Source of the DNA: Bryobacterales bacterium
Lineage (GTDB): Bacteria; Acidobacteriota; Terriglobia; Bryobacterales; Bryobacteraceae
Direction of reading: 5' to 3'
NCBI GenBank assembly: GCA_020851555.1
Contig: JADZCM010000030.1
Span: forward strand, 1 to 58,622
DNA: 58,622 nt
The notes beneath the pieces are model-generated. The model made no database searches. It was given only the letters and a program-made list of their open reading frames with translations, and was not told where the DNA came from. Positions 1-11,950 of the stretch are shown here, piece by piece. The stretch's first letter is position 1. Every line of letters begins with the position of its first letter. The position numbers were made by a program, and so were the translations under genes.

Positions 1-181
1 CGAGACCACGCCGCTCCAAGCCCGTGCGCTTCAACTCCTCGGCCTGTAGCCAGAAATCGGAACCTCGTCAGGCCCCTTTCCCAAATCAAATCAGTCGCGT
101 AGTCCTCATCGCCGTATGGAACTTCGGGTTAGACCAGCGGCTTCCCTGCCCTTCGGGGCACTCTCCCGGCTCGCGTGATTC
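1..181. other. non-coding stretch with UUCG-capped hairpins
   Basis: No convincing gene is seen. A perfect hairpin (TGCCC-TTCG-GGGCA, 147-160) and a smaller TTCG-capped stem around 121-130 lie here. The hairpin is just downstream of the M48 peptidase stop on the minus strand, so it could help end that transcript. The density of stems also allows a structured RNA on the plus strand, but I could not match it to a known family. No T-run follows the hairpin. Confidence 0.3.
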
Positions 182-1546
182 TCAGAAGTTGAAGCGCAAC
201 GATTGAAGCATGTCGTCGAAGGCCCGGTCGGCGTATTGCCGCTCACTCTCCGGAGCCACCAGCACCAGGTAAAACACGCCGTCCGGGTGGGACACCGTGA
301 TGAGCTGATCCAGTTCGGTCTGGCCCTGGAATATCGATGCGCTGCGCAGCGTGGTCAGGATGGCGTCCTTCCCGCCTACCCTCACCTGCCTCGCAGTCTC
401 CGGTCCTACCCTCATACCGGGGTCGGAAGACCTCATCTGGGAGACGAGTTCCTGGGTGGCGTCGGGCAAATTGGCCCGGGGGCTCTTCGGCTTGAAGACG
501 TTCGCCACCACGCCGTAGCCCACCGCCGACCCCTGCTGGGACTGCTGGATGGCGGTGGGCGGCGCAATCGTCACGCCGGGCGAGCCCTGGCTGCCAAGCG
601 GTTTCCAGTTGTCGGGATAAGAGACCGAGAAGCCGCCGCCCTGGTAGGACTGCATGCGGCCCGAGGGTCTGCTGTCGGGAATGGAGAGCTTCGCCGGCGC
701 GGTCTCCCCGTCTCCGGCCTTCTTCTTTGGAGGCGGGAGCTTGGCAACCAGAGCCTTCATGCGCGGCAACTGGCCGGTGTCTGCGTTGTATTGCCGCTTC
801 GGCATGTAGCGTATCTCGTTCTCAATGGCTTTGGTACGGTTGCCGGGGTTGGGGTGGCTGGAGAAGAACTGCGGGCCTCGCGCGCCGCCTTCCGCCTCGA
901 GCTTCTCGAAGAACCGCGCGATCTCGATGGGGTTGTAGCCTGCCTGCGCCGCCATCTGGGCGCCCATGAGGTCCGCCTGCGTCTCGGCGGTGCGCGAGTA
1001 TTTCAACAGGACTGAATTCGCGCCGAGTCCGATTCCAAGCTGCGCCAGTTGTCCCAGCATGGAACCGGAGCCGACGGCCGCGCTGCCGAGCATGGCCGGC
1101 AACTGGATCAGGTTCGCCCTGGTCGCCTGATTCGTTCCATGCCGCAGGGCGACGTGCATGATCTCGTGCGCCATGACGCCCGCGATCTGCGCCTCGTTGT
1201 CCGCCGCCGCAATCAGTCCCGTGTTGATGAAGGTGGGACCGCCCGGCAGGGCGAAGGCGTTGATGCTCGGGTCGTTGACCACCTGGAAGGTGTACGGATA
1301 CTTGTCCGCCTGCGGCTGGGCGGCCAGCTTCTGCCCGATCGAGTTGATGTACGCGTTGAGTTCCTTGCTATCGACGATCTCCACCTGCTTCTCGATTTCA
1401 GCCGCGGCCTCCTTGCCAAGCTGTACGTCCTGCTGCTTTGAGAAGAGATTGAACCCCGGCTTGAACTTGCTCAACTGCGCCGCGGCCGGCAGCACGGCAA
1501 GCGCGGACACCGCCAGCAGGCCGGCTATTCTCGTGGTGGCACGCAT
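182..1546 (-). CDS. M48 family zinc metallopeptidase, exported
   Basis: A 454-residue exported metalloprotease of the M48 (HtpX/BepA/Oma1-like) family. An N-terminal signal peptide (about 1-23, ending in AAAQ) is followed by the catalytic domain with HEIMH at 127-131 and a later ETQAD segment carrying the expected third zinc ligand. The C-terminal part from about 310 is a separate beta-rich domain beginning MQSYQGGGFSVSYP, resembling the PsbP-like tails seen on similar proteins. The start was placed at the ATG followed by RATTRIAG because it opens a signal peptide and has GAGGAAG before it; the more upstream start would overlap the preceding gene. BepA-like members act in periplasmic quality control of outer-membrane proteins; that role is inferred. 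It follows the ATPase gene by 35 bp. Confidence 0.88.
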   Translation of the reverse strand: MRATTRIAGLLAVSALAVLPAAAQLSKFKPGFNLFSKQQDVQLGKEAAAEIEKQVEIVDSKELNAYINSIGQKLAAQPQADKYPYTFQVVNDPSINAFALPGGPTFINTGLIAAADNEAQIAGVMAHEIMHVALRHGTNQATRANLIQLPAMLGSAAVGSGSMLGQLAQLGIGLGANSVLLKYSRTAETQADLMGAQMAAQAGYNPIEIARFFEKLEAEGGARGPQFFSSHPNPGNRTKAIENEIRYMPKRQYNADTGQLPRMKALVAKLPPPKKKAGDGETAPAKLSIPDSRPSGRMQSYQGGGFSVSYPDNWKPLGSQGSPGVTIAPPTAIQQSQQGSAVGYGVVANVFKPKSPRANLPDATQELVSQMRSSDPGMRVGPETARQVRVGGKDAILTTLRSASIFQGQTELDQLITVSHPDGVFYLVLVAPESERQYADRAFDDMLQSLRFNF

Positions 1547-1581
1547 CGTCTTCTTCCTCTGTAATTTCAGAATAACAGCGC

Positions 1582-4008
1582 TTAGTAGGCAGACTTCGCC
1601 GCACCCTCCAGGCCTTGCCACTGCGGCAGCCAGCAGAGCGCCACCAGGCGCACCGTGATGTTGGTCTTCTTCAGCTTGACGGCCAACTTCTCGAGCTCTT
1701 CGGCCGCCGGACCGGCTGCCGGATCCAGAGCCTCTGCCGCGGTCTTGAATTCAGCCTCCAGGTCCGCCAGCCGCTGCTTCAGGACCTCAACGGTTTCTCC
1801 GGCCCGGGCGACATCCTGTGTTTCCTTCAGAATGCGGCTGCCGGCCCGCGCCGCCGTGGCCGCCCGGCCCATGGTTGCCGTGCTGACCGCTTTGCGGCCC
1901 AGAAACGCGCCGAGGAGCGTCGCTCCAACCGAGATCGCGGTCTGTAGCTTCTGCTGCTTGGCCTGTTCCCGCTCGCGCTCCTCGGCCTGTTCGGCGCGGC
2001 GGATCCTATCCTCCAGAGCCGTCAACTTGGGAGCATAGGTTTTGCGCAGTCTCTCGACGCCCGCGTCCCGCTTCTCCCGCGCGGCCTGCTGAAGCCGAAC
2101 GCGGAAGTCGCGCTCGGATTCCCCCGGCCGCGAGATCTCGCCGAGGCTGGGGCTTTTCCAAAGTTCCAGCGTCTGGCTGTCGTACAGCCACGCCGCGAAG
2201 TCGCGGCTCCAGCCGGCGTAGCTCTTGGCGCTGGCCGCCTCGGCAGGCAAAGAGCCGAACCGGGCGTTTTGAGAGGGCTCCCGCTCCAGTTCGTCCAGCC
2301 CAAAGCCGGCTTCGGTGCTGCTCTGCCAGTCCACGGCTACCGCGCCCTCTCCGATGGGGGCGAGCATAACCAGCGCCCGCGTCTCATCCACGGCGGCCTT
2401 GGCGTCCACGAAGCGCACTTGGGCGGCGCCGAGGAGCACAGGGTGGTAGAGCAGGGCCGCGCCGGGGGGCGGCGACCCCCTGAGGGGCACGAAATGCTGG
2501 GGCACGTCGGGCGGCAGCACCGGCCGGGCTGCGCCCGTGCCGGAGACCGGCGCGGCCGGCGGGGCGGCGGGAGCGGGTGCGAGAGCGGCGGCGGCCGCCG
2601 GGGACGCCTTTCTGGCCGCCATCAGGGTCTTGATCTGCGCGCGGGTAAGCGGCCCGCGCAGGTAGGACATGACCCAGCGGGTTTCAAAGATCACGGGTGC
2701 ATCCTCGTGTACGTTGTTCATCAGGAAGATGCGGTTCCCAAGCTGCGCCAGGAGTCCTTCCATCCGCCGGCGGTCGATTCCGCCGGAAGCGCTCTCCAGT
2801 CCGTCCAGCACCCGGTTGCGGTCGCGTTCGGTCTGGAGCCGCCCGATGAACCACGTTCCTGCGTTCGACAGCCCCTTGTAGTCCAGGTCCACGGGGTTCT
2901 GCGTGGCGAGCACGACCCCAAGCCCGAAAGCGCGCGCCTGTTTCAGCAGCGTGAGAAGCGGCTGCTTGGAGGGTGGATTGGCCACCGGCGGAAAGTAGCC
3001 GAAGATCTCGTCCATGTAGAGCAGCGCGCGCAGGCTGGTGGTTCCCGATTGCGTACGCATCCACGCCAGCGTCTGGTTGAGCAGCAGCGAGACGAAGAAC
3101 ATCCGCTCGGAATCCCCAAGGTGCGCCACGGAGAAAACCGAGACGCGCGGTTGTCCCTGCGGCGTGTACAACAGGCTTGCCACGTCCAGAGGTTCGCCCT
3201 CCAGCCAGGCTTCGAAGCCCGGCGAGGCGAGCAGGTTGTTCAGGGACATGGAGAGCGCGAACCGCTCCCTGGCCGGGTAGAACGCCTCCAGGTCCAGCAC
3301 GCCCACGCGTGAAACCGGCGGCTTCTGTACGGCCTGAATCAGCGCCGCGAGGTCGAGATCCCGGCCCTCTTTCCAGGCCTGGCTCAGGATGGTGGCAAGC
3401 AGGATGTGATCGCGGCTCTGAACGGGGTCCGCCTCCACGCCGAGCAGTCCGAGCAACGCGGTAGCGGTGGCGTTGACGCGTTCACGCAGCAGCTCCGGGT
3501 CCTCAATAACCGCCGCGCCTGGAGCGGCGAACGATTTGAGGATCGAGACCGGCAAGCCGGCCGTGCTGCCGGGCGTGTAGATGGCGAAGTCGGCCGACGC
3601 GCGCAGCCTGCGTATGCGGCCGGCGTCCTGGCCCCAGGCCGCGAGGCCGTTCTTCCACAGTTCGGCTTGCCTGCGCGCGTGTTCCTCGGGCGAGAGTCCC
3701 TTATTGCGCGCGTCGTCCTCGTTGACCCAGGGCAGGAAAGCCTCGGCCGACAACTCCGGAAAAGTCAGCAGCAGGTCGGCGAGGTCGCCCTTGGGGTCGA
3801 TGACCAGCGCCGGGATGCCGTCGATGGCGGCTTCTTCCAAAAGCGCGATGGACAGGCCCGTCTTGCCGCTGCCGGTCATGCCGAAGCAGACGGCGTGGGT
3901 GACCAGGTCTTTGGAGTCGTACAGCACCAGCCCGTCTGCCGCCTTGCCCGCAGCGAGGTCGTAGGGCCGCCCGAGATAGAATGCGCCGAGCTTCTCGTAG
4001 TCTTGCAT
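1582..4008 (-). CDS. HerA/FtsK-type P-loop ATPase with coiled-coil C-terminus
   Basis: An 808-residue ATPase of the helicase HerA-like/DUF87 type. Walker A is GMTGSGKT (43-50) and a Walker B-like LLYMDEIFGYFPP lies near 330, followed by an ATQNP segment typical of the HerA-FtsK superfamily. After an Ala/Pro-rich linker (about 470-500) the C-terminal third holds charged coiled-coil stretches flanking a small Gly/Ala-rich hydrophobic segment (AISVGATLLGAFLG, about 705-720). Relatives are annotated as ATP-binding proteins of unknown role, so the substrate (DNA or protein) is not known. It is transcribed with the M48 peptidase and divergently from uvrA. Confidence 0.8.
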   Translation of the reverse strand: MQDYEKLGAFYLGRPYDLAAGKAADGLVLYDSKDLVTHAVCFGMTGSGKTGLSIALLEEAAIDGIPALVIDPKGDLADLLLTFPELSAEAFLPWVNEDDARNKGLSPEEHARRQAELWKNGLAAWGQDAGRIRRLRASADFAIYTPGSTAGLPVSILKSFAAPGAAVIEDPELLRERVNATATALLGLLGVEADPVQSRDHILLATILSQAWKEGRDLDLAALIQAVQKPPVSRVGVLDLEAFYPARERFALSMSLNNLLASPGFEAWLEGEPLDVASLLYTPQGQPRVSVFSVAHLGDSERMFFVSLLLNQTLAWMRTQSGTTSLRALLYMDEIFGYFPPVANPPSKQPLLTLLKQARAFGLGVVLATQNPVDLDYKGLSNAGTWFIGRLQTERDRNRVLDGLESASGGIDRRRMEGLLAQLGNRIFLMNNVHEDAPVIFETRWVMSYLRGPLTRAQIKTLMAARKASPAAAAALAPAPAAPPAAPVSGTGAARPVLPPDVPQHFVPLRGSPPPGAALLYHPVLLGAAQVRFVDAKAAVDETRALVMLAPIGEGAVAVDWQSSTEAGFGLDELEREPSQNARFGSLPAEAASAKSYAGWSRDFAAWLYDSQTLELWKSPSLGEISRPGESERDFRVRLQQAAREKRDAGVERLRKTYAPKLTALEDRIRRAEQAEEREREQAKQQKLQTAISVGATLLGAFLGRKAVSTATMGRAATAARAGSRILKETQDVARAGETVEVLKQRLADLEAEFKTAAEALDPAAGPAAEELEKLAVKLKKTNITVRLVALCWLPQWQGLEGAAKSAY

Positions 4009-4085
4009 GGTGGTTTTGGGATGTAATTCTCATCATAGCGAGCCCTCTCGAGTTTCACCGGTTCCCGGCTTTGCGAGAATGAAGG

Positions 4086-6905
<2,820 letters not shown>

Positions 6906-7034
6906 TCGAGACCGAAGGCGTTGCGGGCGCCCGGGCCAGAACGGGGGCTGTGTCCTGGCCTGAACCTCCAGCCCGTCCTACCGTCCAGGAATGTCCGCAA
7001 AAGGGTTCCAACACCGGTACGCAGATGAATACTG

Positions 7035-7040
7035 TATAAT
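7035..7040 (+). promoter_or_regulatory. candidate -10 element before the TonB receptor gene
   Basis: A perfect TATAAT hexamer lies about 60 bases before the receptor start codon, preceded directly by TG. No good -35 hexamer is seen at 17 bp, so it could work as an activator-dependent or near-extended -10 promoter. Confidence 0.4.
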
Positions 7041-7100
7041 GCGGGCTGACCAGGAAGGTATTCTGGATATCCTGACCTGCGTCGGAAAGGGGAGACTAGC

Positions 7101-10100
7101 ATGAACAAGGGCCTGCTCAGTGGCCTTCTTCTGGCCATATCTTTGGTCCTCGCCCCATCTGCCTTTAGCCAAGACACAGCTACACTCACGGGAATGGTCA
7201 CAGACCCGACCGGGGCGGTAGTTGTCGGGGCGCAGGTGACTATCAGCAATGTTGCGACCAACATTGAAACGGCTACGCAAACCAACACGCAGGGCCTCTA
7301 CCGCGTTCCGGCGCTTCGTCCCGGAACCTACCGCATAGCGGTCTCGGCGGCGGGTTTCAAGCGTTTTGTGCGAGAGAATATCGACCTTCGTGTCGGCGAT
7401 ACGGTGCCAATCAACGCTGCGCTAGAAATTGGAACCGTGGCTGACACCGTCGAGGTTACGGCCGCTGTGCCGTTGCTCGAAACCGAAACGTCCTCGACCG
7501 GCACCGTCGTGAAAGGCGAGTTCTTCTACCGGATGCCGCTGTACCAGCGCTGGGCCAAAAGTGTATTCTACCTCACGCCCGGCGTCACGGTTCAGGGATA
7601 TGGCAATGGCGGGTTGATGAGCAATTTCTCCATAAACGGGGAGTCCACCAATAACATCGGTTACTTCGAGGACGGCATTTATGGAGTCAGGCCCACAGGC
7701 GGCATGACCACCGACACGATTCAGAACACCATTGAGGAAATCAAGGTAATCACCACCGTGTTGCCGGCCGAGTTCGGGCATTCGTCAGGCGGCGCCGTAA
7801 CGGTTGTGAAGAAGAGCGGCACCAACCAACTGCACGGGCTGGTATCGGAGCTCTTCCGGGAGCGCCCCATGCAGCACCGCCGGTTCATGCAGATCGAGAC
7901 CTTCAAACAGGCTGGCACTAGTCTGCACTTTCACATGCCGGACGCTAACTTGAGCGGACCAGTTTACCTTCCCAAGATCTACGACGGCCGCAACAAGACG
8001 TTCTTCATGCTGGCGAGTCAGTTTTTGATCGAGCGGCAGGGAGAGCAGGTTACCGCCAGCGTTCCGACCGCAGCCGAATTGAGCGGCGACTTTACCTATG
8101 CCGGAATGAGCGGCGTAACGCCAAACCCCATCTTTGATCCCCGGACAACGTACCAGGACAGCAGCGGCCAGTGGTTCCGGAATGCGTATCCGGGCAACAT
8201 CATCCCAAAGGCATCATGGGACGCAGTTGCTAGGAATTTTCTGTCTAAACCGGTCTGGAAGGACCCCAACCGCACCGGCACTCCCGGACAGACCGGATAC
8301 ACTGATAACCTGATAGCCTCCCGGCAAAAGGCCGTTGACTACTACAGCTATACAGCCCGTGTGGATCATCAGCTTACTCAGGCAGTGAAGACGTTTGCTA
8401 CCTGGAGTTACAACACACGGGAGTATTACCAACCGAACATTCAATATGTCGATCTAATGTTCGATTCTTCTGCCAGAATGGGTAGAGAAGCGCAAACCAC
8501 GTCTGGCATAGGGGGCACGTGGATTCCAGCGCCAACTGTAGTGAGCGAAACACGCTTGAGCTACTACCGCTATAAGAACACCACTACCTGGCCCGGCTTC
8601 GGCATCGACTACGGAAAGCTGTTGGGAATTCCCAATATAGGAGCGGGGAGCATGCCCAGCATAACCGGGATTCCATACGTCTCTAACCCGAGCATAGACG
8701 TGCAGGAGACGATCAATCTTAAGCAGGATGTGAGCAAACTGTACGGCTCGCATGCCTTCAAGACCGGCTACGACTTGATGCGACTGCGGCGGAATAGCTA
8801 TAGCATTACGAACAACGCCGGCACGTTCACGCTCATGCCGACGAATCGGATCAACACGAACGGCAGCAGCGTTCCGAACACCGGCGGCAACTCGTTGACG
8901 CAGTTGATGTCGGGCGCTGTGTCGGGGTATACCCTTAGCACCAACCTGTTGAGCACCCTGCCGCGGAACTGGATCCACGGATTGTACTTCCAGGACGATT
9001 GGAAGGTGCGCCCGAACCTGACACTCAACCTGGGTGTGCGCTGGCAGGTACAGAGCGCCATGAACAACAAGTACGGCCAGCAGTCGAGCTTTGACCCAAC
9101 CGCAGCGGACAACGTCGTGGCCGGCGCCAGAGGTGTAATCACGCATCCTGGGTCCGTCCACAAAAAGGACTGGAACAACTTTCAGCCAAGGGTCGGGCTG
9201 GCATGGACTGCGTTCTCGGACTTGGTCATTCGAGCTGGTTTCGCGCTTTCAACAACAGACGAACGGCTGCCAAGTCCCCCGACCGACGAGTACGGGTCGA
9301 TCACGGCGAGAATCGATACTCCCTCGGGGAATTATTTGCCCCGCTTCCTGCTTCAAAACGGACCACTTTTGCCGCTGGTTTGGCCGGAGGTTCGGGCAGA
9401 CGGTTCGATACCATTCAGCGGAACCAACTACGGAAGCCGCAGTGCGAACTGGGTGGATACGAACCGGAAGAGTCCCTACAGCATGAACTGGAACTTCAGC
9501 GTCCAACGTGGGCTAGGCAGCAACTACCTGGTGGAGGCTATGTATAGCGGCAATCGTGGGGTGAGCGGGTTCGAGAACTGGCAGGTCAACACTCAGCCTT
9601 ACGACTGGGCCTGGAACCTACGACTGACTAATCCGTCCGACTTCAGCAAGATGGAAGGAAACTCGCAAGCGTACCGGCCTTTTGCCAACTTTGGGGGGAT
9701 TACCTATAGAACCAACGGCGCGGACTCAGTCTATCATGCAGGAACGATAAAGCTTCAGAAGCGGTACTCCTACGGGCTTTCGTTTCTGACGTATTACACG
9801 TACGCGAAGAATATCTCGGCGAGCACCTCAGACAGTTTAATCCCACGGTCCTTGGACCGGGCGCGTACCGGCGGTGATCGTACTCACCAGTACGTTGGCA
9901 CTATGAATTACGAAATTCCGATCGGCAAGGGCAGGAAGTGGTTGAACCAGGGCGGCGTTTGGAACGCTGTCTTCGGCGGTTATGACATGGTCTTCATCTA
10001 CCGCATCTCCAGCGGTAACCCGCTGACATTCGGGATGGCTGGCAGTCCGTACAAATACATGCCGGGCATTGTCGCGACGAGATCGGGGCGGCCAAACAGC

Positions 10101-10505
10101 ACCGGGCAGCGGGCCCGCCTGAGGGACGGCTGGGCGGATATCGGTAACGACAGATTCACCCGGGCCAATCAAAACAAGATGATCGAGTCCATGTCGTACT
10201 TCACCTACCCGGCGGCTTACACGCAAGGCAATGTAGGCGCTCGAACCATGGACGCACAGCGCTTCATCGACAATCAGTTCTCCGCTTCCAAGGAGTGGAA
10301 GGTCAAGGAGCGCTACACCCTCCAGTTCCGGTACGACTTCCAGAATCCATTCAAGTGGTACAACTTGTCCACGCCCGACACCACCGTGAACTTCACGAAC
10401 CCGGCAAATTTCGGTACCGTCAGCACCGATACTGGCGCGGAGTCCACCACGGCTACCGGGGGCGGCCAACCCATGATGAACATCACCATCGCTGTCCGCT
10501 GGTAG
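7101..10505 (+). CDS. Oar-like TonB-dependent outer-membrane receptor
   Basis: A 1134-residue outer-membrane protein of the Oar/TonB-dependent receptor type common in Acidobacteriota. A signal peptide (about 1-23, ending AFSQ) is followed by a carboxypeptidase-regulatory-like Ig domain (about 25-115; ATLTGMVTDPTGAVV), a plug-like domain (GESTNNIGYFEDG, IEEIKVITTVLPAEFGHSSGG) and a long beta-barrel ending NITIAVRW, the aromatic-terminal strand expected for outer-membrane insertion. The start has GGAAAGGGGAG before it. These receptors are thought to import large ligands such as oligosaccharides; the ligand cannot be read here. Its codons look more A/T-rich at third positions than those of neighbours. 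No binding lipoprotein partner is adjacent. Confidence 0.9.
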   Translation: MNKGLLSGLLLAISLVLAPSAFSQDTATLTGMVTDPTGAVVVGAQVTISNVATNIETATQTNTQGLYRVPALRPGTYRIAVSAAGFKRFVRENIDLRVGDTVPINAALEIGTVADTVEVTAAVPLLETETSSTGTVVKGEFFYRMPLYQRWAKSVFYLTPGVTVQGYGNGGLMSNFSINGESTNNIGYFEDGIYGVRPTGGMTTDTIQNTIEEIKVITTVLPAEFGHSSGGAVTVVKKSGTNQLHGLVSELFRERPMQHRRFMQIETFKQAGTSLHFHMPDANLSGPVYLPKIYDGRNKTFFMLASQFLIERQGEQVTASVPTAAELSGDFTYAGMSGVTPNPIFDPRTTYQDSSGQWFRNAYPGNIIPKASWDAVARNFLSKPVWKDPNRTGTPGQTGYTDNLIASRQKAVDYYSYTARVDHQLTQAVKTFATWSYNTREYYQPNIQYVDLMFDSSARMGREAQTTSGIGGTWIPAPTVVSETRLSYYRYKNTTTWPGFGIDYGKLLGIPNIGAGSMPSITGIPYVSNPSIDVQETINLKQDVSKLYGSHAFKTGYDLMRLRRNSYSITNNAGTFTLMPTNRINTNGSSVPNTGGNSLTQLMSGAVSGYTLSTNLLSTLPRNWIHGLYFQDDWKVRPNLTLNLGVRWQVQSAMNNKYGQQSSFDPTAADNVVAGARGVITHPGSVHKKDWNNFQPRVGLAWTAFSDLVIRAGFALSTTDERLPSPPTDEYGSITARIDTPSGNYLPRFLLQNGPLLPLVWPEVRADGSIPFSGTNYGSRSANWVDTNRKSPYSMNWNFSVQRGLGSNYLVEAMYSGNRGVSGFENWQVNTQPYDWAWNLRLTNPSDFSKMEGNSQAYRPFANFGGITYRTNGADSVYHAGTIKLQKRYSYGLSFLTYYTYAKNISASTSDSLIPRSLDRARTGGDRTHQYVGTMNYEIPIGKGRKWLNQGGVWNAVFGGYDMVFIYRISSGNPLTFGMAGSPYKYMPGIVATRSGRPNSTGQRARLRDGWADIGNDRFTRANQNKMIESMSYFTYPAAYTQGNVGARTMDAQRFIDNQFSASKEWKVKERYTLQFRYDFQNPFKWYNLSTPDTTVNFTNPANFGTVSTDTGAESTTATGGGQPMMNITIAVRW

Positions 10506-10525
10506 GGTTTCGCAGATTTTACGGA

Positions 10526-10547
10526 GGAGGCCTGGCGAGCCGCCTCC
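10526..10547 (+). terminator. hairpin after the TonB receptor gene
   Basis: GGAGGC and GCCTCC pair around a 10-base loop about 20 bases after the receptor stop. There is no T-run, so it may be a weak terminator or a processing hairpin. The rest of the gap up to the next gene shows nothing else. Confidence 0.3.
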
Positions 10548-10704
10548 CCGTCATTATCGGGACTGGCAGCGACGATCTCGTTCCCGTGTGACTGAAGGCC
10601 AGGGATAATCTGTCTGACCTGCTGCCCGGGCGCCTCCGCGCAAGGGTCCGGACGGGGCGCAAGTGCGGCTATAATGAACCGGCAGGCTGGGAGGCCTGTC
10701 CCGG

Positions 10705-11868
10705 ATGAAACCGATGACGAGACGTGATCTGGGGAGGGCGGCGCTCACGGCAGCCGCGTTGAAACAAACCGGGCCGAGCCGGGGCGCGGAGAAGTACGGA
10801 GGCGCGCTCGACGGCTTCGAATCCAAGGTGGACATGGACGCCTTCGACCCGGTCCGCTTCACCCTGAACCGGCACGCGTCGGCGCCGCTGCGGATGACCT
10901 TTCGCGCCCGCGGCCGCCGGGAAGCCGGACTGTGGCAGCGCCGCCTCAGAGCGAAGGTCACGGAGTTGCTCGGCGGCTTTCCCTCGGAGCGCGCTCCCCT
11001 CAAGCCTGTGACTCTAGAGGTGCGGGAGTTCCCCTCCTACCGCCGCGAGAAGTTCGTCTTTCAGAGCCGGCCGGGGGCGCATGTCCTGGGCTATCTGCTC
11101 ACGCCCAAGGCCGGGACCGCGCCGTATCCGGCCCTGGTCTGCCTGCCGGGGCACGGCCGCGGAGTGGACGACATCGTGGGCATCGACGCCGAGGGCCGCG
11201 ACCGCACCGCCCGCGTAACCTATCAATACGACTTCGCGATTCAGGCCGTGGAGCAGGGCCTGGCGGCGGTGGCGCTCGAAATGATGGCGTTCGGCTGCCG
11301 GCGGGACCCGGTCACCAAGAAGCGGAATCTGGAAACCACGGCCTGTCAGCCCACCGCCGGCTCCGCATTGCTGCTCGGGGAGACCATGATCGGCTGGCGC
11401 GCCTGGGACGTCATGCGCGCCATCGACTGGATCGAAACCCGCAGCGAACTGGACGCGGCGCGGGTAGGTTGCGTGGGCATCTCCGGCGGCGGGACCTGCG
11501 CTCTGTTCGCCGGCGCCGTGGAGCCGCGCCTGCGCGCGGTCATGATCAGTTGCGCGCTCAACACCTTCCGCGACAGCATCATGAGCGTGTCGCACTGCAT
11601 CGACAACTACGTCCCAGGCATTCTGAACTGGGCCGAGATGTACGACGTGGCGGGGCTGATCGCCCCGCGGCCCTTGTTCGCGGAAGCGGGCGAGAAAGAC
11701 AACATCTTCCCGATAGCCGCCAGCCGCTCCAGCTTCGAGCGGGTCGGCAAGATCTATGCCGCGCTGGGCGCGGCCGCCGCTTTCGAAACCGAGGTCTTCG
11801 ACGGCGGCCACCGCTTCTGGGGCCGGCAGGGCCTCCCGTTCCTGGCTAAAAACCTCAGGCGTGAGTGA
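10705..11868 (+). CDS. Tat-exported alpha/beta hydrolase (acetylxylan esterase/dienelactone hydrolase-like)
   Basis: A 387-residue serine hydrolase. The N-terminus MTRRDLGRAALTAAAL resembles a twin-arginine signal, so export is likely. The hydrolase fold shows the nucleophile elbow GISGGG with Ser260, an acid at Asp332 (GEKDNIFP) and His369 (DGGHRFWG), in the order and spacing of the alpha/beta hydrolase superfamily. The PALVCLPGHGRG segment supplies the oxyanion-hole region. Sequence style resembles the acetylxylan esterase/Abhydrolase_7 group that deacylates plant polysaccharides, but the substrate is inferred. GGGAGG lies 11 bases before the ATG; a second in-frame ATG three codons on is also possible. 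It converges on the TIGR03437 gene. Confidence 0.82.
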   Translation: MKPMTRRDLGRAALTAAALKQTGPSRGAEKYGGALDGFESKVDMDAFDPVRFTLNRHASAPLRMTFRARGRREAGLWQRRLRAKVTELLGGFPSERAPLKPVTLEVREFPSYRREKFVFQSRPGAHVLGYLLTPKAGTAPYPALVCLPGHGRGVDDIVGIDAEGRDRTARVTYQYDFAIQAVEQGLAAVALEMMAFGCRRDPVTKKRNLETTACQPTAGSALLLGETMIGWRAWDVMRAIDWIETRSELDAARVGCVGISGGGTCALFAGAVEPRLRAVMISCALNTFRDSIMSVSHCIDNYVPGILNWAEMYDVAGLIAPRPLFAEAGEKDNIFPIAASRSSFERVGKIYAALGAAAAFETEVFDGGHRFWGRQGLPFLAKNLRRE

Positions 11869-11906
11869 GGACGAATCATCCGCCACACCCGGTCCGGCGG
11901 CCACCC

Positions 11907-11929
11907 CTCCCGGATGGAGAGACCGGGAG
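11907..11929. terminator. inverted repeat between convergent genes
   Basis: CTCCCGG and CCGGGAG form a perfect 7-bp stem with a 9-base loop in the 82-bp space between two convergent genes. It could act on both strands. No T-run is present. Confidence 0.4.
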
Positions 11930-11950
11930 ACCTGCTCTGCCCGTTCCCGC

